From Oscillospiraceae bacterium (GTDB lineage: Bacteria > Bacillota > Clostridia > Oscillospirales > CAG-272), in assembly GCA_015064345.1 (NCBI GenBank), contig SVSK01000015.1:1-43167 (forward strand): a stretch of 43,167 nucleotides of DNA. Direction: 5' to 3'. Every line of letters starts with the position of its first letter. Positions within the stretch are counted from its first letter, which is position 1. The notes beneath the pieces are model-generated. The model saw only the letters and a program-made list of their open reading frames with translations, did not search any database and was not told the origin of the DNA. Shown piece by piece: positions 1 through 7,012 of this stretch. The position numbers were made by a program, and so were the translations under genes.

Positions 1-350
1 ACGACAAGGGTATTCTCCTGTCCGGCGGTGAGGAGCAAAAGCTGGCAATCGCCCGTGCGCTTTACAAGGACAATCCCGTTATTATTCTTGACGAGCCATC
101 CTCAGCCCTTGACCCCATAGCAGAGTACGAGCTTAATCACTCCATGCTTACCCTGCAGGAGAATAAGACCGTCATCACCATCTCCCACCGCTTATCCACC
201 ACACGCATGGCGGACAAGATATACATGCTTGAAAAGGGCGAGATCATTGAATCCGGTACCCACGACGAGCTTATGGCTATGAACGGAAAATATGCTGAAA
301 TGTTTATCCTACAGGCTGAAAAGTACTCTGGCGAAGCTGATCTTGGATAA
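1..350 (+). CDS. ABC transporter ATP-binding domain, C-terminal part (5' end outside window)
   Basis: The frame is open from the window edge (first full codon at base 3) and ends at a TAA at 348-350. It shows the second half of an ABC nucleotide-binding domain: the signature LSGGEEQKLAIARAL, the Walker B strand PVIILDEPSSALDP with catalytic Glu, and the H-loop in ITISHRLSTTRMADKIYML. The signature carries Glu where LSGGQ has Gln. The HRLSTTRMADKI style and the tail (IIESGTHDELM) are typical of exporters in which membrane and ATPase domains are fused, so the missing 5' part probably holds six membrane helices. The substrate cannot be inferred. A hairpin terminator follows at once, so this is the last gene of its operon. 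Confidence 0.9.
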   Translation, partial: DKGILLSGGEEQKLAIARALYKDNPVIILDEPSSALDPIAEYELNHSMLTLQENKTVITISHRLSTTRMADKIYMLEKGEIIESGTHDELMAMNGKYAEMFILQAEKYSGEADLG

Positions 351-360
351 AACTAATACA

Positions 361-394
361 AAACAGTCTCGGGACTCAGGTTTCGGGACTGTTT
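361..394 (+). terminator. Intrinsic terminator of the ABC gene
   Basis: AAACAGTC and GACTGTTT form an 8-bp stem around a GC-rich loop, 11 bases after the stop codon. The T-rich tail runs into the -35 box of the next promoter. Confidence 0.7.
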
Positions 395-396
395 AT

Positions 397-425
397 TTGA
401 CAATTTTTAATTCGCGTGGTATAAT
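397..425 (+). promoter_or_regulatory. Consensus sigma-A promoter for the YitT-like gene
   Basis: TTGACA at 397-402 and TATAAT at 420-425 are separated by exactly 17 bases. This is a perfect match to the vegetative consensus. The -35 box overlaps the tail of the preceding terminator. The start codon at 468 leaves a leader of about 36 bases. Confidence 0.85.
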
Positions 426-467
426 CCTTTATGATTACAGAGTACATATTAGTTCGGAGCCGTAATT

Positions 468-1121
468 ATGAAGACACGAGAAACCATCAAACGATACATA
501 CTTTTGGTTTTTGGGCTATTCTTCATCGCCATCGGTGTTGCTTTTACAAAAACTGCAGAGCTCGGCGTTTCACCGATATCCTCGGTAGCAAACGTTCTAA
601 GTCTGCGCTTTACCTTTCTGTCAATAGGCAACTGGCTCATCTTCACCAACTGCCTGTTGATCCTCGGACAAATTATGATCTTACGCAGGAAATTCAAGCT
701 TTTTCAGCTTCTTCAGATACCGCTGTCATTTTTGTTTGGATATTTCACAGATTTCGGAATGTGGCTTGTATCATTTATACCTGTAAGAGGCTATTCGTCT
801 CGTCTTATATTTGTTGTAATAGGTGTTATCATACTTGGATTAGGCATTGCTCTTGCTGTAATAGCAAATGTGATAATGAACTCCGGCGAGGCATTTGTTA
901 AAGCAATCTCTGATACAATTCACAAGGATTTCGGCAGCGTTAAAGTCGCTTTCGATATTAGCTGGGTTGTGCTGGCGGTTGTGCTGTCAATGTTTCTTTT
1001 TGACGGCAAGATAGTCGGAACGCGCGAGGGCACCTTCATCGCCGCTGTATGTGCCGGATTCGTAGTAAAGTTTTTCACAAAGATAATGAAAAAGCATTTG
1101 GATGTGCTGTTAACAAAATAG
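468..1121 (+). CDS. YitT/YczE-like (DUF6198-type) integral membrane protein
   Basis: The 217-residue protein is strongly hydrophobic, with about five membrane segments and a basic start (MKTRETIKRY). The opening pattern, a first helix followed by FTKTAELGVSPISSVANVLS, is what I recognise from the YczE/YitT group of Firmicute membrane proteins. No biochemical role is established for this group, and transport or membrane sensing are guesses. A modest CGGAG site lies 8 bases before the ATG. An alternative reading frame from 431 overlaps it but lacks family character. The gene is monocistronic, between a consensus promoter and its own hairpin terminator. Confidence 0.8.
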   Translation: MKTRETIKRYILLVFGLFFIAIGVAFTKTAELGVSPISSVANVLSLRFTFLSIGNWLIFTNCLLILGQIMILRRKFKLFQLLQIPLSFLFGYFTDFGMWLVSFIPVRGYSSRLIFVVIGVIILGLGIALAVIANVIMNSGEAFVKAISDTIHKDFGSVKVAFDISWVVLAVVLSMFLFDGKIVGTREGTFIAAVCAGFVVKFFTKIMKKHLDVLLTK

Positions 1122-1129
1122 AATTATAT

Positions 1130-1162
1130 AAGCACGCTTGAAATAGACCGGCGTGCTTTTAT
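1130..1162 (+). terminator. Intrinsic terminator after the YitT-like gene
   Basis: AAGCACGC (1130-1137) pairs perfectly with GCGTGCTT (1151-1158) around a 13-base loop, followed by TTATTATA. Confidence 0.8.
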
Positions 1163-1167
1163 TATAC

Positions 1168-1193
1168 AACCTCAGGTTGACTTTGTACGTCAA
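1168..1193. promoter_or_regulatory. Candidate operator: two overlapping inverted repeats
   Basis: AACCTCAGGTT (1168-1178) is a perfect palindrome around one base. TTGAC (1177-1181) and GTCAA (1189-1193) form a second inverted repeat 7 bases apart. They lie just upstream of the promoter of the XRE regulator, so autoregulation is possible, but this is inference from symmetry alone. Confidence 0.3.
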
Positions 1194-1212
1194 AAAATAT
1201 AAATATAGTCTG

Positions 1213-1241
1213 TTGCTTACGGTAAGAATGTATGCTATCAT
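1213..1241 (+). promoter_or_regulatory. Probable sigma-A promoter of the XRE regulator
   Basis: TTGCTT (1213-1218) and TATCAT (1236-1241) are 17 bases apart, about 45 bases upstream of the start of transcription-to-translation spacing expected for the ATG at 1294. Each box has two mismatches, so confidence is moderate. Confidence 0.4.
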
Positions 1242-1293
1242 TATTACAGCGATCGCGGAAAGATATATTTACAACTTATACAGGAGGTAACAA

Positions 1294-2388
1294 ATGAGTA
1301 TCGGAAGAAATATTTACGAGCTCCGCAAGGGCAAGAAAATCACCCAGGGCCAGCTTGCAGAAAAACTCGGCGTCACCGAACAGTCTGTATCAAAATGGGA
1401 AAACGACATTTGCGCGCCGGATGTGAGCTTATTCCCTATTATGGCGGGATTTTTCGGCGTATCCATTGACAGAATTTTCGGTTATAGTGTATCAAGCTAT
1501 GATGAAGAAGTAGATAAAATTCTCAAAGAGACAGACGATGCCATGGACACATACAAGGAAATTGAGATAATGACCAGCGCACTTGAACGATATCCTAACA
1601 GCGCAAAGCTCAAAACGAATCTTGCATTTTCACTCTCAATGATAAACAGAATATCAAAAGACGAGAAAGAACGAAAAGAGGCCGTGGCGAAAGGAATTCG
1701 CTTGTGCAACGAAGTCGTTGCAACGTGCGGAGATCAAAAAGAGGTTGACGATGCGCTGTCCATGCTTTGCAGGATCTATTCGGAAACGGGAGAATTTGAA
1801 AAGGCTCTTGAGGCAAACAGCAAAATAAGCAACGAAAACTATTACTCTATGGTTATTGGCAGATCCAAGATATACAAGGACAAAAACAGCATTAATGAGC
1901 TCTCCAAGGTGACAGAAGAGGATCTATGGAAATGTTTTCTCGCGATGGATCTGATTCTTGAAATGTACGTCAGTGCTCTGCGCAAAAATCAGGAGTTTGA
2001 GAAAGCCCTTGCATTTACACGCGCCCATAAAAAGCTGCTTTCAATGTTTGACGAGGGATGCGAGAATTTCTATGCAATACACAAATTCTGGGCGTGGAAC
2101 CAGGATGTTCGTATCAGCAAAACGCTTGAACGTCACGAGAAATGTCTTGAAAAAATAAAGGGACTATTTGAAGTTTATTTGCAGATGAGAGCTGCTGAAA
2201 ACAGCGAAAGTTTTGATGTGGCAGAGCGAAATCCGCTGTTCTTCTCAAACACTAAAGGATTTATAGAAGAGAACGGGCGCGGCGGAGATTTCGATAAAAA
2301 TTATCTCTCCCAATTTGATAATTTCCTCGCTAACACAGAGGGCTATGCTGAATTCAAAGAGTACGTAAAAGCCAATGATGTTCTGTAG
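1294..2388 (+). CDS. XRE-family HTH transcriptional regulator with C-terminal helical repeats
   Basis: Residues 5-60 form a Cro/C1-type helix-turn-helix: LRKGKKITQGQLAEKLGVT followed by EQSVSKWENDICAPDVS and the usual FFGVSIDRIFGY boundary. The remaining 300 residues are predicted mostly helical, with TPR-like blocks (FEKALEANSKI, FEKALAFTRAHKK), so they may bind a peptide or partner protein. The total of 364 residues is long for the family and fits the clostridial HTH-plus-TPR type. A strong AGGAGGT lies 7 bases upstream of ATG. The gene stands alone between its own promoter and a terminator shared with the convergent deacetylase gene. Its targets are not evident; the palindromes at 1168-1193 are a candidate site for self-control. 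Confidence 0.88.
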   Translation: MSIGRNIYELRKGKKITQGQLAEKLGVTEQSVSKWENDICAPDVSLFPIMAGFFGVSIDRIFGYSVSSYDEEVDKILKETDDAMDTYKEIEIMTSALERYPNSAKLKTNLAFSLSMINRISKDEKERKEAVAKGIRLCNEVVATCGDQKEVDDALSMLCRIYSETGEFEKALEANSKISNENYYSMVIGRSKIYKDKNSINELSKVTEEDLWKCFLAMDLILEMYVSALRKNQEFEKALAFTRAHKKLLSMFDEGCENFYAIHKFWAWNQDVRISKTLERHEKCLEKIKGLFEVYLQMRAAENSESFDVAERNPLFFSNTKGFIEENGRGGDFDKNYLSQFDNFLANTEGYAEFKEYVKANDVL

Positions 2389-2409
2389 CGCTTGATTAAC
2401 ATAACGCAA

Positions 2410-2455
2410 CACACCTTACGAACAACGTAGATTTACGATCGTAAGGTGTGCTTTT
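2410..2455. terminator. Bidirectional terminator between convergent genes
   Basis: CACACCTTACGA (2410-2421) pairs perfectly over 12 bp with TCGTAAGGTGTG (2439-2450), followed by CTTTTC on the plus strand. It separates the regulator from the minus-strand deacetylase that ends at 2459. Confidence 0.85.
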
Positions 2456-2458
2456 CTA

Positions 2459-3139
2459 TTATTTATCCCCCATCAGCTCCGAAACAGTCACAAAACTGTA
2501 ACCTCGCTCAATGAGGGTGGGTATTACCATTCGAAGTGCAGCAGGTGTGGGTGACTGCCCCGAGACGAAATCGTGGAACAGGATGATATCCCCCGCCTCT
2601 ACCGAATCAAGAATATCTTTTGCAATATTTTCTGAAGGATTGTGCGCCCAGTCAAGGGTATCAATGGACCAGCATATTATCGAGTAGCCTTTTTCTCGAG
2701 CAGCCTTTATAACATCGTCGCTGAATTTCCCCTCCGGTGGTCTGAGAAGATGCGTTTCACATCCAACAAGCTCATCAATTGCACTCTCTGTGGTGATTAT
2801 CTCGTTCATCAGCTCGCTAAACGTAAGTGACTGCAGATTCCTGTGGGTAAACGTGTGGTTTCCTATCTCGTGACCTCTCTCCGAAACAAGCAAGGCAGGC
2901 TTGGGATAATCTTTTACGTTCTGCCCTATGAAGAAGAACGTAGCCTTTATGCCGTATTCGTCAAGGATGTCAAGTATCTCCTCCGTCCTGTACGGATGCG
3001 GTCCGTCATCAAAAGTTAAGGCTATTACCTTTTCATTGCTGTTCCATGAGTAGATAACATCCTCTGAGGATTCGCTGCCGTATGACGGCAAGGCAAGGCA
3101 AAAAATTAATGCAAGTATAAGTGCTGCCGTCTTTTTCAT
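2459..3139 (-). CDS. Secreted polysaccharide deacetylase (CE4, NodB domain)
   Basis: This 226-residue protein has a signal peptide (residues 1-21) and a complete NodB domain. TFDDGPH (42-48) supplies the catalytic base Asp44 and metal Asp45. HTFTH (95-99) gives both metal His. RPPEGKFS (133-140) and ILFHD (His189) complete the site. It should remove N-acetyl groups from peptidoglycan or another extracellular glycan. The start ATG overlaps the TGA of the upstream pdaA-like gene by 4 bases, so the two are translationally coupled. The compact single-domain form with its own signal sequence resembles the sporulation deacetylase PdaB, but general cell-wall deacetylases look similar, so I give no symbol. 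Confidence 0.88.
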   Translation of the reverse strand: MKKTAALILALIFCLALPSYGSESSEDVIYSWNSNEKVIALTFDDGPHPYRTEEILDILDEYGIKATFFFIGQNVKDYPKPALLVSERGHEIGNHTFTHRNLQSLTFSELMNEIITTESAIDELVGCETHLLRPPEGKFSDDVIKAAREKGYSIICWSIDTLDWAHNPSENIAKDILDSVEAGDIILFHDFVSGQSPTPAALRMVIPTLIERGYSFVTVSELMGDK

Positions 3140-4017
3140 TTCGCATCAGTCACCCCTGTCAGCTCGTCAAGTGTACCGAATCGGTATCCCATCTCTTTCC
3201 ACGCATCAATTAGCGAGCCGAGTATCGCCGCATTGGTAGCGGACGTGGGATGGAGCAGTATTACCTCTCCGTTGTGAGTGGACGAGAGGATCTTCTCCTT
3301 TGTTTTCTCGGGGTCGGGCTGTGCGTTGTTGTCCCAGTCGGCATATGCAAAGCTCCAGAAGATAGTCTTGTACCCAAGCTCGTCTGCCCACTTCATGTTG
3401 TCCTCACTGTACTTTCCCTCCGGCGGCCTGTAGTACATTGACATATCACATCCCATAGTGTCTTTGTATATCTGCGCCATTTTGTCAAGCTCCGCGGCAA
3501 ATTCTTCTTTTGTTGCGACGGATGACATATCCCTGTGCTTTGCTGTGTGATTGCAAACCGTGTGCCCTTCATCAATCATTCGCTTCACAAGCTCGGTGTT
3601 TTTCAGCACAAGATTATCTAGTATGAAAAATGCCCCCGGTACGTTCTTTTCGTCGAGTACGTCAAGGATTTTCTCTACGTTTCCGTTCTCGTACCCTGCG
3701 TCAAAGGTGAGATAGATGATGGGCTCGTCCTCGCCGAGGAAGTACCCGTTGTAATCCCGTACAAAGCTCATTTCGGCAGGAATTTCGGGACGTACTCCGC
3801 CTGTGGTTTTCTTAAAATACCAATTATATATTGGTGATGTTGCGGTAGTTTCTGCGGCAGTTTCGCTTTGGTCTTTGTCTCTGTATGCCGGACTTTTGTC
3901 TCCGCGGATCGGTGTAAAATCCTCTATGACGGTATCGCTCGGTCGTGCTGTGACATGGCTCGACAGCATAAGCAATACCGATAATGAAAAGCATAATAAT
4001 TTGGTTATTTTTTTCAT
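3136..4017 (-). CDS. pdaA: PdaA-type delta-lactam-biosynthetic de-N-acetylase
   Basis: The 293-residue protein has a signal peptide (about 1-24), a low-complexity linker (25-62) and a NodB domain. The motif is TFDAGYENG (104-112): the second, metal-binding Asp of TFDDG is Ala. A non-Asp residue here followed by GYENG is characteristic of PdaA, which makes muramic delta-lactam in spore cortex. His157, His161, RPPEGKYS (197-204) and LLHP (His256) are all present. In Bacillus PdaA is a forespore product needed for germination. Here it leads a two-gene minus-strand operon with another CE4 gene. GAAAGGAA lies 8 bases before the ATG. I did not find a convincing sigma-G promoter upstream. The linker rich in Thr, Glu and Ser is longer than in Bacillus. 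Confidence 0.85.
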   Translation of the reverse strand: MKKITKLLCFSLSVLLMLSSHVTARPSDTVIEDFTPIRGDKSPAYRDKDQSETAAETTATSPIYNWYFKKTTGGVRPEIPAEMSFVRDYNGYFLGEDEPIIYLTFDAGYENGNVEKILDVLDEKNVPGAFFILDNLVLKNTELVKRMIDEGHTVCNHTAKHRDMSSVATKEEFAAELDKMAQIYKDTMGCDMSMYYRPPEGKYSEDNMKWADELGYKTIFWSFAYADWDNNAQPDPEKTKEKILSSTHNGEVILLHPTSATNAAILGSLIDAWKEMGYRFGTLDELTGVTDAK

Positions 4018-4033
4018 GCTGTAATTCCTTTCT

Positions 4034-4070
4034 GACTCAGATCATCTTGTATTTTGCTCAGATCCGAGTC
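4034..4070 (-). other. Stem-loop in the 5' leader of the pdaA-like gene
   Basis: GACTCAGATC (4034-4043) and GATCCGAGTC (4061-4070) pair over 10 bp with one wobble. The octamer CTCAGATC also occurs twice in direct orientation, 21 bases apart (4036 and 4057). It sits just upstream of the Shine-Dalgarno region and may stabilise the mRNA or bind a regulator. Confidence 0.35.
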
Positions 4071-4146
4071 GGAATAAACGAGAGAAATTCTGTCGCTGAA
4101 AACATATGTAAAAACATACAACTTCTTGTATAAATATGCAATTTAT

Positions 4147-4160
4147 GCACAATATTGTGC
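4147..4160. promoter_or_regulatory. Perfect 14-bp palindrome between divergent pdaA and argG
   Basis: GCACAATATTGTGC is a perfect dyad in an AT-rich divergent intergenic region. It has the size of a dimer-binding operator. A neighbouring near-palindrome, TGTATAAATATGCA at 4127-4140, resembles an ArgR box with one half-site mismatch. Confidence 0.4.
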
Positions 4161-4211
4161 TTTTTGATAATTTTATGTTCAGTATATTTGTTGTTTTGTT
4201 GAAGATGTATA

Positions 4212-4240
4212 TTGAATTATGCCCTGCAAAGATGTATAAT
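4212..4240 (+). promoter_or_regulatory. Sigma-A promoter of argG
   Basis: TTGAAT (4212-4217) and TATAAT (4235-4240) are 17 bases apart. The expected start near 4247 gives a leader of about 33 bases before argG. Confidence 0.8.
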
Positions 4241-4247
4241 TATTACA
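4233..4247. promoter_or_regulatory. ARG-box-like site over the argG -10 box
   Basis: TGTATAATTATTACA shares the core ATAATTAT with the ArgR consensus TGAATAATTATTCA. It has one left-arm mismatch and one extra base in the right arm. It covers the -10 box up to about +1, where a repressor would block transcription. ArgR control of argG is established in related bacteria; the assignment here is inference. Confidence 0.35.
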
Positions 4248-4279
4248 CTTAATTTATAAATATTTACGAGGATATAGAA

Positions 4280-5506
4280 ATGGCTAAAGAAATCAAAAAG
4301 ATCGTTCTTGCTTACTCCGGCGGACTTGATACATCCATCATCATTCCGTGGCTCAAGGAAAACTACGAGGGCTGTGAGGTTATTGCAGTATCCGGTAACG
4401 TTGGTCAGGCTGATGAGCTTGAGGGACTTGAAGAAAAGGCTCTTAAGACAGGCGCATCCAAGCTTTACATCGAAGACCTCCGTAAGGAATACGTTGAAGA
4501 ATATATTTGGCCCTGCCTCAAGGCTGACGCAAAGTATGAAGACTACCTCCTCGGTACATCTCACGCACGTCCCTGCATCGCAAAGAGACTTGTTGAGATC
4601 GCTCTCGCTGAAGGTGCTGACGCTATCTGCCACGGCTGCACAGGTAAGGGTAACGACCAGGTTCGTTTCGAGCTTACTATCAAGGCTCTTGCTCCCGAGA
4701 TGAAGATCATCGCACCTTGGAGAATCTGGGACATTCAGTCTCGCGACGAAGAGATTGAGTATGCAGAAGCTCACAATATTCCTCTCAAGATAAACCGCGA
4801 AACAAACTACTCCAAGGACAAGAACCTCTGGCACCTTTCCCACGAAGGTCTTGACCTTGAAAACCCCGCTAACGAGCCTATGTATCAGAAGAAGGGCTTC
4901 CTTGAGCTGGGTGTATCTCCCGAAGAAGCTCCCGACACTCCCACATACGTTACAATCCATTTCGAAAAGGGTGTTCCCACCGCTGTTGACGGCAAGGAAA
5001 TGGACGGCGTAGCACTTATCGAATACCTCAACAAGATTGGCGGAGCAAACGGTATCGGTATTCTCGACATCGTTGAAAACCGTCTCGTTGGTATGAAGAG
5101 CCGCGGCGTATATGAAACTCCCGCAGGTACGATCCTTTACAAGGCTCACGATGTACTTGAGACAATCACAATTGACAAGGAAACAGCTCACTTCAAGACA
5201 ATCGTTGGTCAGAAGATGGCTGAACTCACATACAACGGTCAGTGGTTCACACCTCTCCGTGAAGCTATCTGTGCATTCGTTGACAAGACACAGGAGCACG
5301 TAACAGGTGATGTTAAGCTCAAGCTCTACAAGGGCAACATGATCAACGCCGGCGTTACATCTCCCTACTCTCTCTACAACGAGCAGACCGCTTCCTTCGG
5401 TGTTGACGAGGACTATAACCAGAAGGACGCTGAAGGCTTCATCAACCTCTTCGGACTTCCCGTTAAGGTTCGCGCTCAGGCTATGCAGAACTGGCCCAAG
5501 GACTAA
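4280..5506 (+). CDS. argG: Argininosuccinate synthase
   Basis: The 408-residue protein catalyses citrulline + aspartate + ATP to argininosuccinate, the penultimate step of arginine synthesis, in the cytosol. The N-terminal ATP-pyrophosphatase loop [15 protein letters not shown] (residues 10-24) is diagnostic. The citrulline/aspartate-binding segments [13 protein letters not shown] and [10 protein letters not shown] are also present. Length is normal for the family (about 400). GAGGA lies about 11 bases upstream of ATG. Codon use is strongly biased (CTC/CTT, GGT, AAG), which suggests high expression. argH follows after a hairpin. A long antisense frame inside it is a codon-bias shadow. Confidence 0.98.
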   Translation: MAKEIKKIVLAYSGGLDTSIIIPWLKENYEGCEVIAVSGNVGQADELEGLEEKALKTGASKLYIEDLRKEYVEEYIWPCLKADAKYEDYLLGTSHARPCIAKRLVEIALAEGADAICHGCTGKGNDQVRFELTIKALAPEMKIIAPWRIWDIQSRDEEIEYAEAHNIPLKINRETNYSKDKNLWHLSHEGLDLENPANEPMYQKKGFLELGVSPEEAPDTPTYVTIHFEKGVPTAVDGKEMDGVALIEYLNKIGGANGIGILDIVENRLVGMKSRGVYETPAGTILYKAHDVLETITIDKETAHFKTIVGQKMAELTYNGQWFTPLREAICAFVDKTQEHVTGDVKLKLYKGNMINAGVTSPYSLYNEQTASFGVDEDYNQKDAEGFINLFGLPVKVRAQAMQNWPKD

Positions 5507-5526
5507 TTCAAAACTAACAAAAGCTT

Positions 5527-5561
5527 ACGTAACTGTCGTTTTATCGCGGCAGTTACGTTTA
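5527..5561 (+). terminator. Hairpin between argG and argH
   Basis: ACGTAACTGTCG (5527-5538) pairs with CGGCAGTTACGT (5547-5558) over 12 bp with one wobble. The T-tail is short (TTTACTC), so termination is probably partial and argH may depend on read-through. A -10-like TATAAT at 5566-5571 has no good -35. Confidence 0.55.
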
Positions 5562-5585
5562 CTCATATAATAAAGGATTTTTAAT

Positions 5586-6968
5586 ATGGCAAAAATGTGG
5601 GACGCAAGATTTTCCAAGGCGGAAAACAAGCGTGTAAACGATTTTAATTCATCAATATCATTTGACTCCCGAATGTTTTACGAGGATATCGAGGGCTCTA
5701 TTGCTCATGCTACTATGCTCGGCAAATGCGGTATCATCGCAACAGAGGAATCCGAAAAGATAGTGGCCGCGCTGCGTCAGATCAGAGACGACATTGAGTC
5801 AGGTGCTCTTCCCATTGATCCTGAGGCTGAGGACATTCACATGTTCGTGGAAGAAGTGCTTACCGCTCGTATCGGCGACTCCGGCAAGAGACTTCACACC
5901 GCTCGCAGCCGCAATGACCAGGTAGCTCTGGACATCCGTCTTTATCTTAAGAAAGAGATTGGCGAGATCCGTGCGCTTGTGCTTGATCTCCTCTCCGTTA
6001 TCGTAAAGGTTGCAAAGGAAAACGCAGACGCTGTAATGCCCGGATACACTCATCTTCAGCGCGCTCAGCCTGTGACGTTCGGTCACTATATGCTTGCTTA
6101 CGCACAGATGTTCATTCGTGACGACTTGCGTCTCAAGGAAACTCTCGCTCGCACCTCCGTTTCTCCTCTTGGCTCCGGTGCACTTGCTTCCACAACATAT
6201 CCCATTGACCGTCACCTTGTTGCAGAGCTGCTTGAACTGGGCGGTGTCACCGAAAACTCAATGGACGGTGTTTCCGACCGCGACTTCCTTATCGAGCTTG
6301 CTTTTGATCTTTCCCTCGTTATGATGCACCTTTCCCGCTTCTCCGAGGAGATCATTCTATGGTGCACAAATGAGTTCTCGTTCATCGAGCTTGATGATGC
6401 GTTCTCCACAGGATCATCAATCATGCCGCAGAAGAAGAATCCCGACATCGCAGAGCTTGTACGCGGCAAAACAGGACGTATTTATGGTGATCTTACCACT
6501 GTACTTACAATGATGAAGGGTATTCCCCTTGCGTACAATAAGGATATGCAGGAGGACAAGGAGGCAATTTTCGATGCTGTTGACAACGCAAAGCTGTGTC
6601 TTGAGCTGTTCGCATCCATGCTTGACACACTCACAGTAAAGCGCGACAATCTTCGCCGTGCGGCATCGGGTGGATTTATCAATGCCACAGACTGCGCTGA
6701 CTATCTGGCACAGAAAGGACTTCCCTTCCGCGATGCATACCGTGTCAGCGGCAGACTTGTTGCTTACTGCATTGAGAACAAGACTGATCTTGAGTCTCTC
6801 TCCCTTGACACCTACAAAGAGTTCTCACCCATGTTCGAAAATGATGTTTACGAAGCCGTCAACCTTGACAACTGCGTAAACCGTCGCACAGTCTACGGCG
6901 GTCCGTCAAAGGAATCCGTTGAGAGACAGATTAAGATAGTAAACGCATATATCGACGCGCAGAAATAA
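5586..6968 (+). CDS. argH: Argininosuccinate lyase
   Basis: The 460-residue enzyme cleaves argininosuccinate to arginine and fumarate, the last step of the pathway. It belongs to the fumarase/aspartase superfamily. HTARSRNDQ (104-112), GYTHLQRAQP (153-162) and the signature loop GSSIMPQKKNPD (276-287) with the catalytic serine are all present. Length matches the family (about 460). AAAGGA lies 9 bases before ATG. It follows argG by 79 bases that contain a hairpin. The gene ends just before a strong terminator that recurs 1.77 kb downstream. Confidence 0.98.
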   Translation: MAKMWDARFSKAENKRVNDFNSSISFDSRMFYEDIEGSIAHATMLGKCGIIATEESEKIVAALRQIRDDIESGALPIDPEAEDIHMFVEEVLTARIGDSGKRLHTARSRNDQVALDIRLYLKKEIGEIRALVLDLLSVIVKVAKENADAVMPGYTHLQRAQPVTFGHYMLAYAQMFIRDDLRLKETLARTSVSPLGSGALASTTYPIDRHLVAELLELGGVTENSMDGVSDRDFLIELAFDLSLVMMHLSRFSEEIILWCTNEFSFIELDDAFSTGSSIMPQKKNPDIAELVRGKTGRIYGDLTTVLTMMKGIPLAYNKDMQEDKEAIFDAVDNAKLCLELFASMLDTLTVKRDNLRRAASGGFINATDCADYLAQKGLPFRDAYRVSGRLVAYCIENKTDLESLSLDTYKEFSPMFENDVYEAVNLDNCVNRRTVYGGPSKESVERQIKIVNAYIDAQK

Positions 6969-7012
6969 AGAAAAAGTGCAGCCGGGTTCGGTTGCACTTT
7001 GTTTTTTTATTC
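6969..7012 (+). repeat. 44-bp perfect direct repeat, copy 1
   Basis: The 44 bases are identical to 8739-8782 in the same orientation. The repeat is the terminator plus its T-run. The two copies bracket the lipoprotein gene. Confidence 0.95.
6973..7008. terminator. Terminator of argH, copy 1 of a duplicated element
   Basis: AAAGTGCAGCC (6973-6983) pairs with GGTTGCACTTT (6990-7000) over 11 bp with one wobble and a 6-base loop, followed by GTTTTTTT. The complementary strand also has a run of five T after the stem, so it can serve the minus-strand gene ending at 7007. Confidence 0.9.

Noticed and set aside
431-901. 156-codon frame overlapping the YitT-like gene
   Set aside because: Basic, Cys-rich product without family character; the other frame gives a coherent membrane protein.
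4147-4160. Palindrome as intrinsic terminator of a gene upstream
   Set aside because: Both flanking genes are transcribed away from it, and the dyad has no loop of its own; an operator is more likely.
4217-5299. 360-codon antisense frame inside argG
   Set aside because: argG is unmistakable on the other strand. The antisense product is rich in Cys, Val and Leu without any family motif, and arises from strong codon bias.
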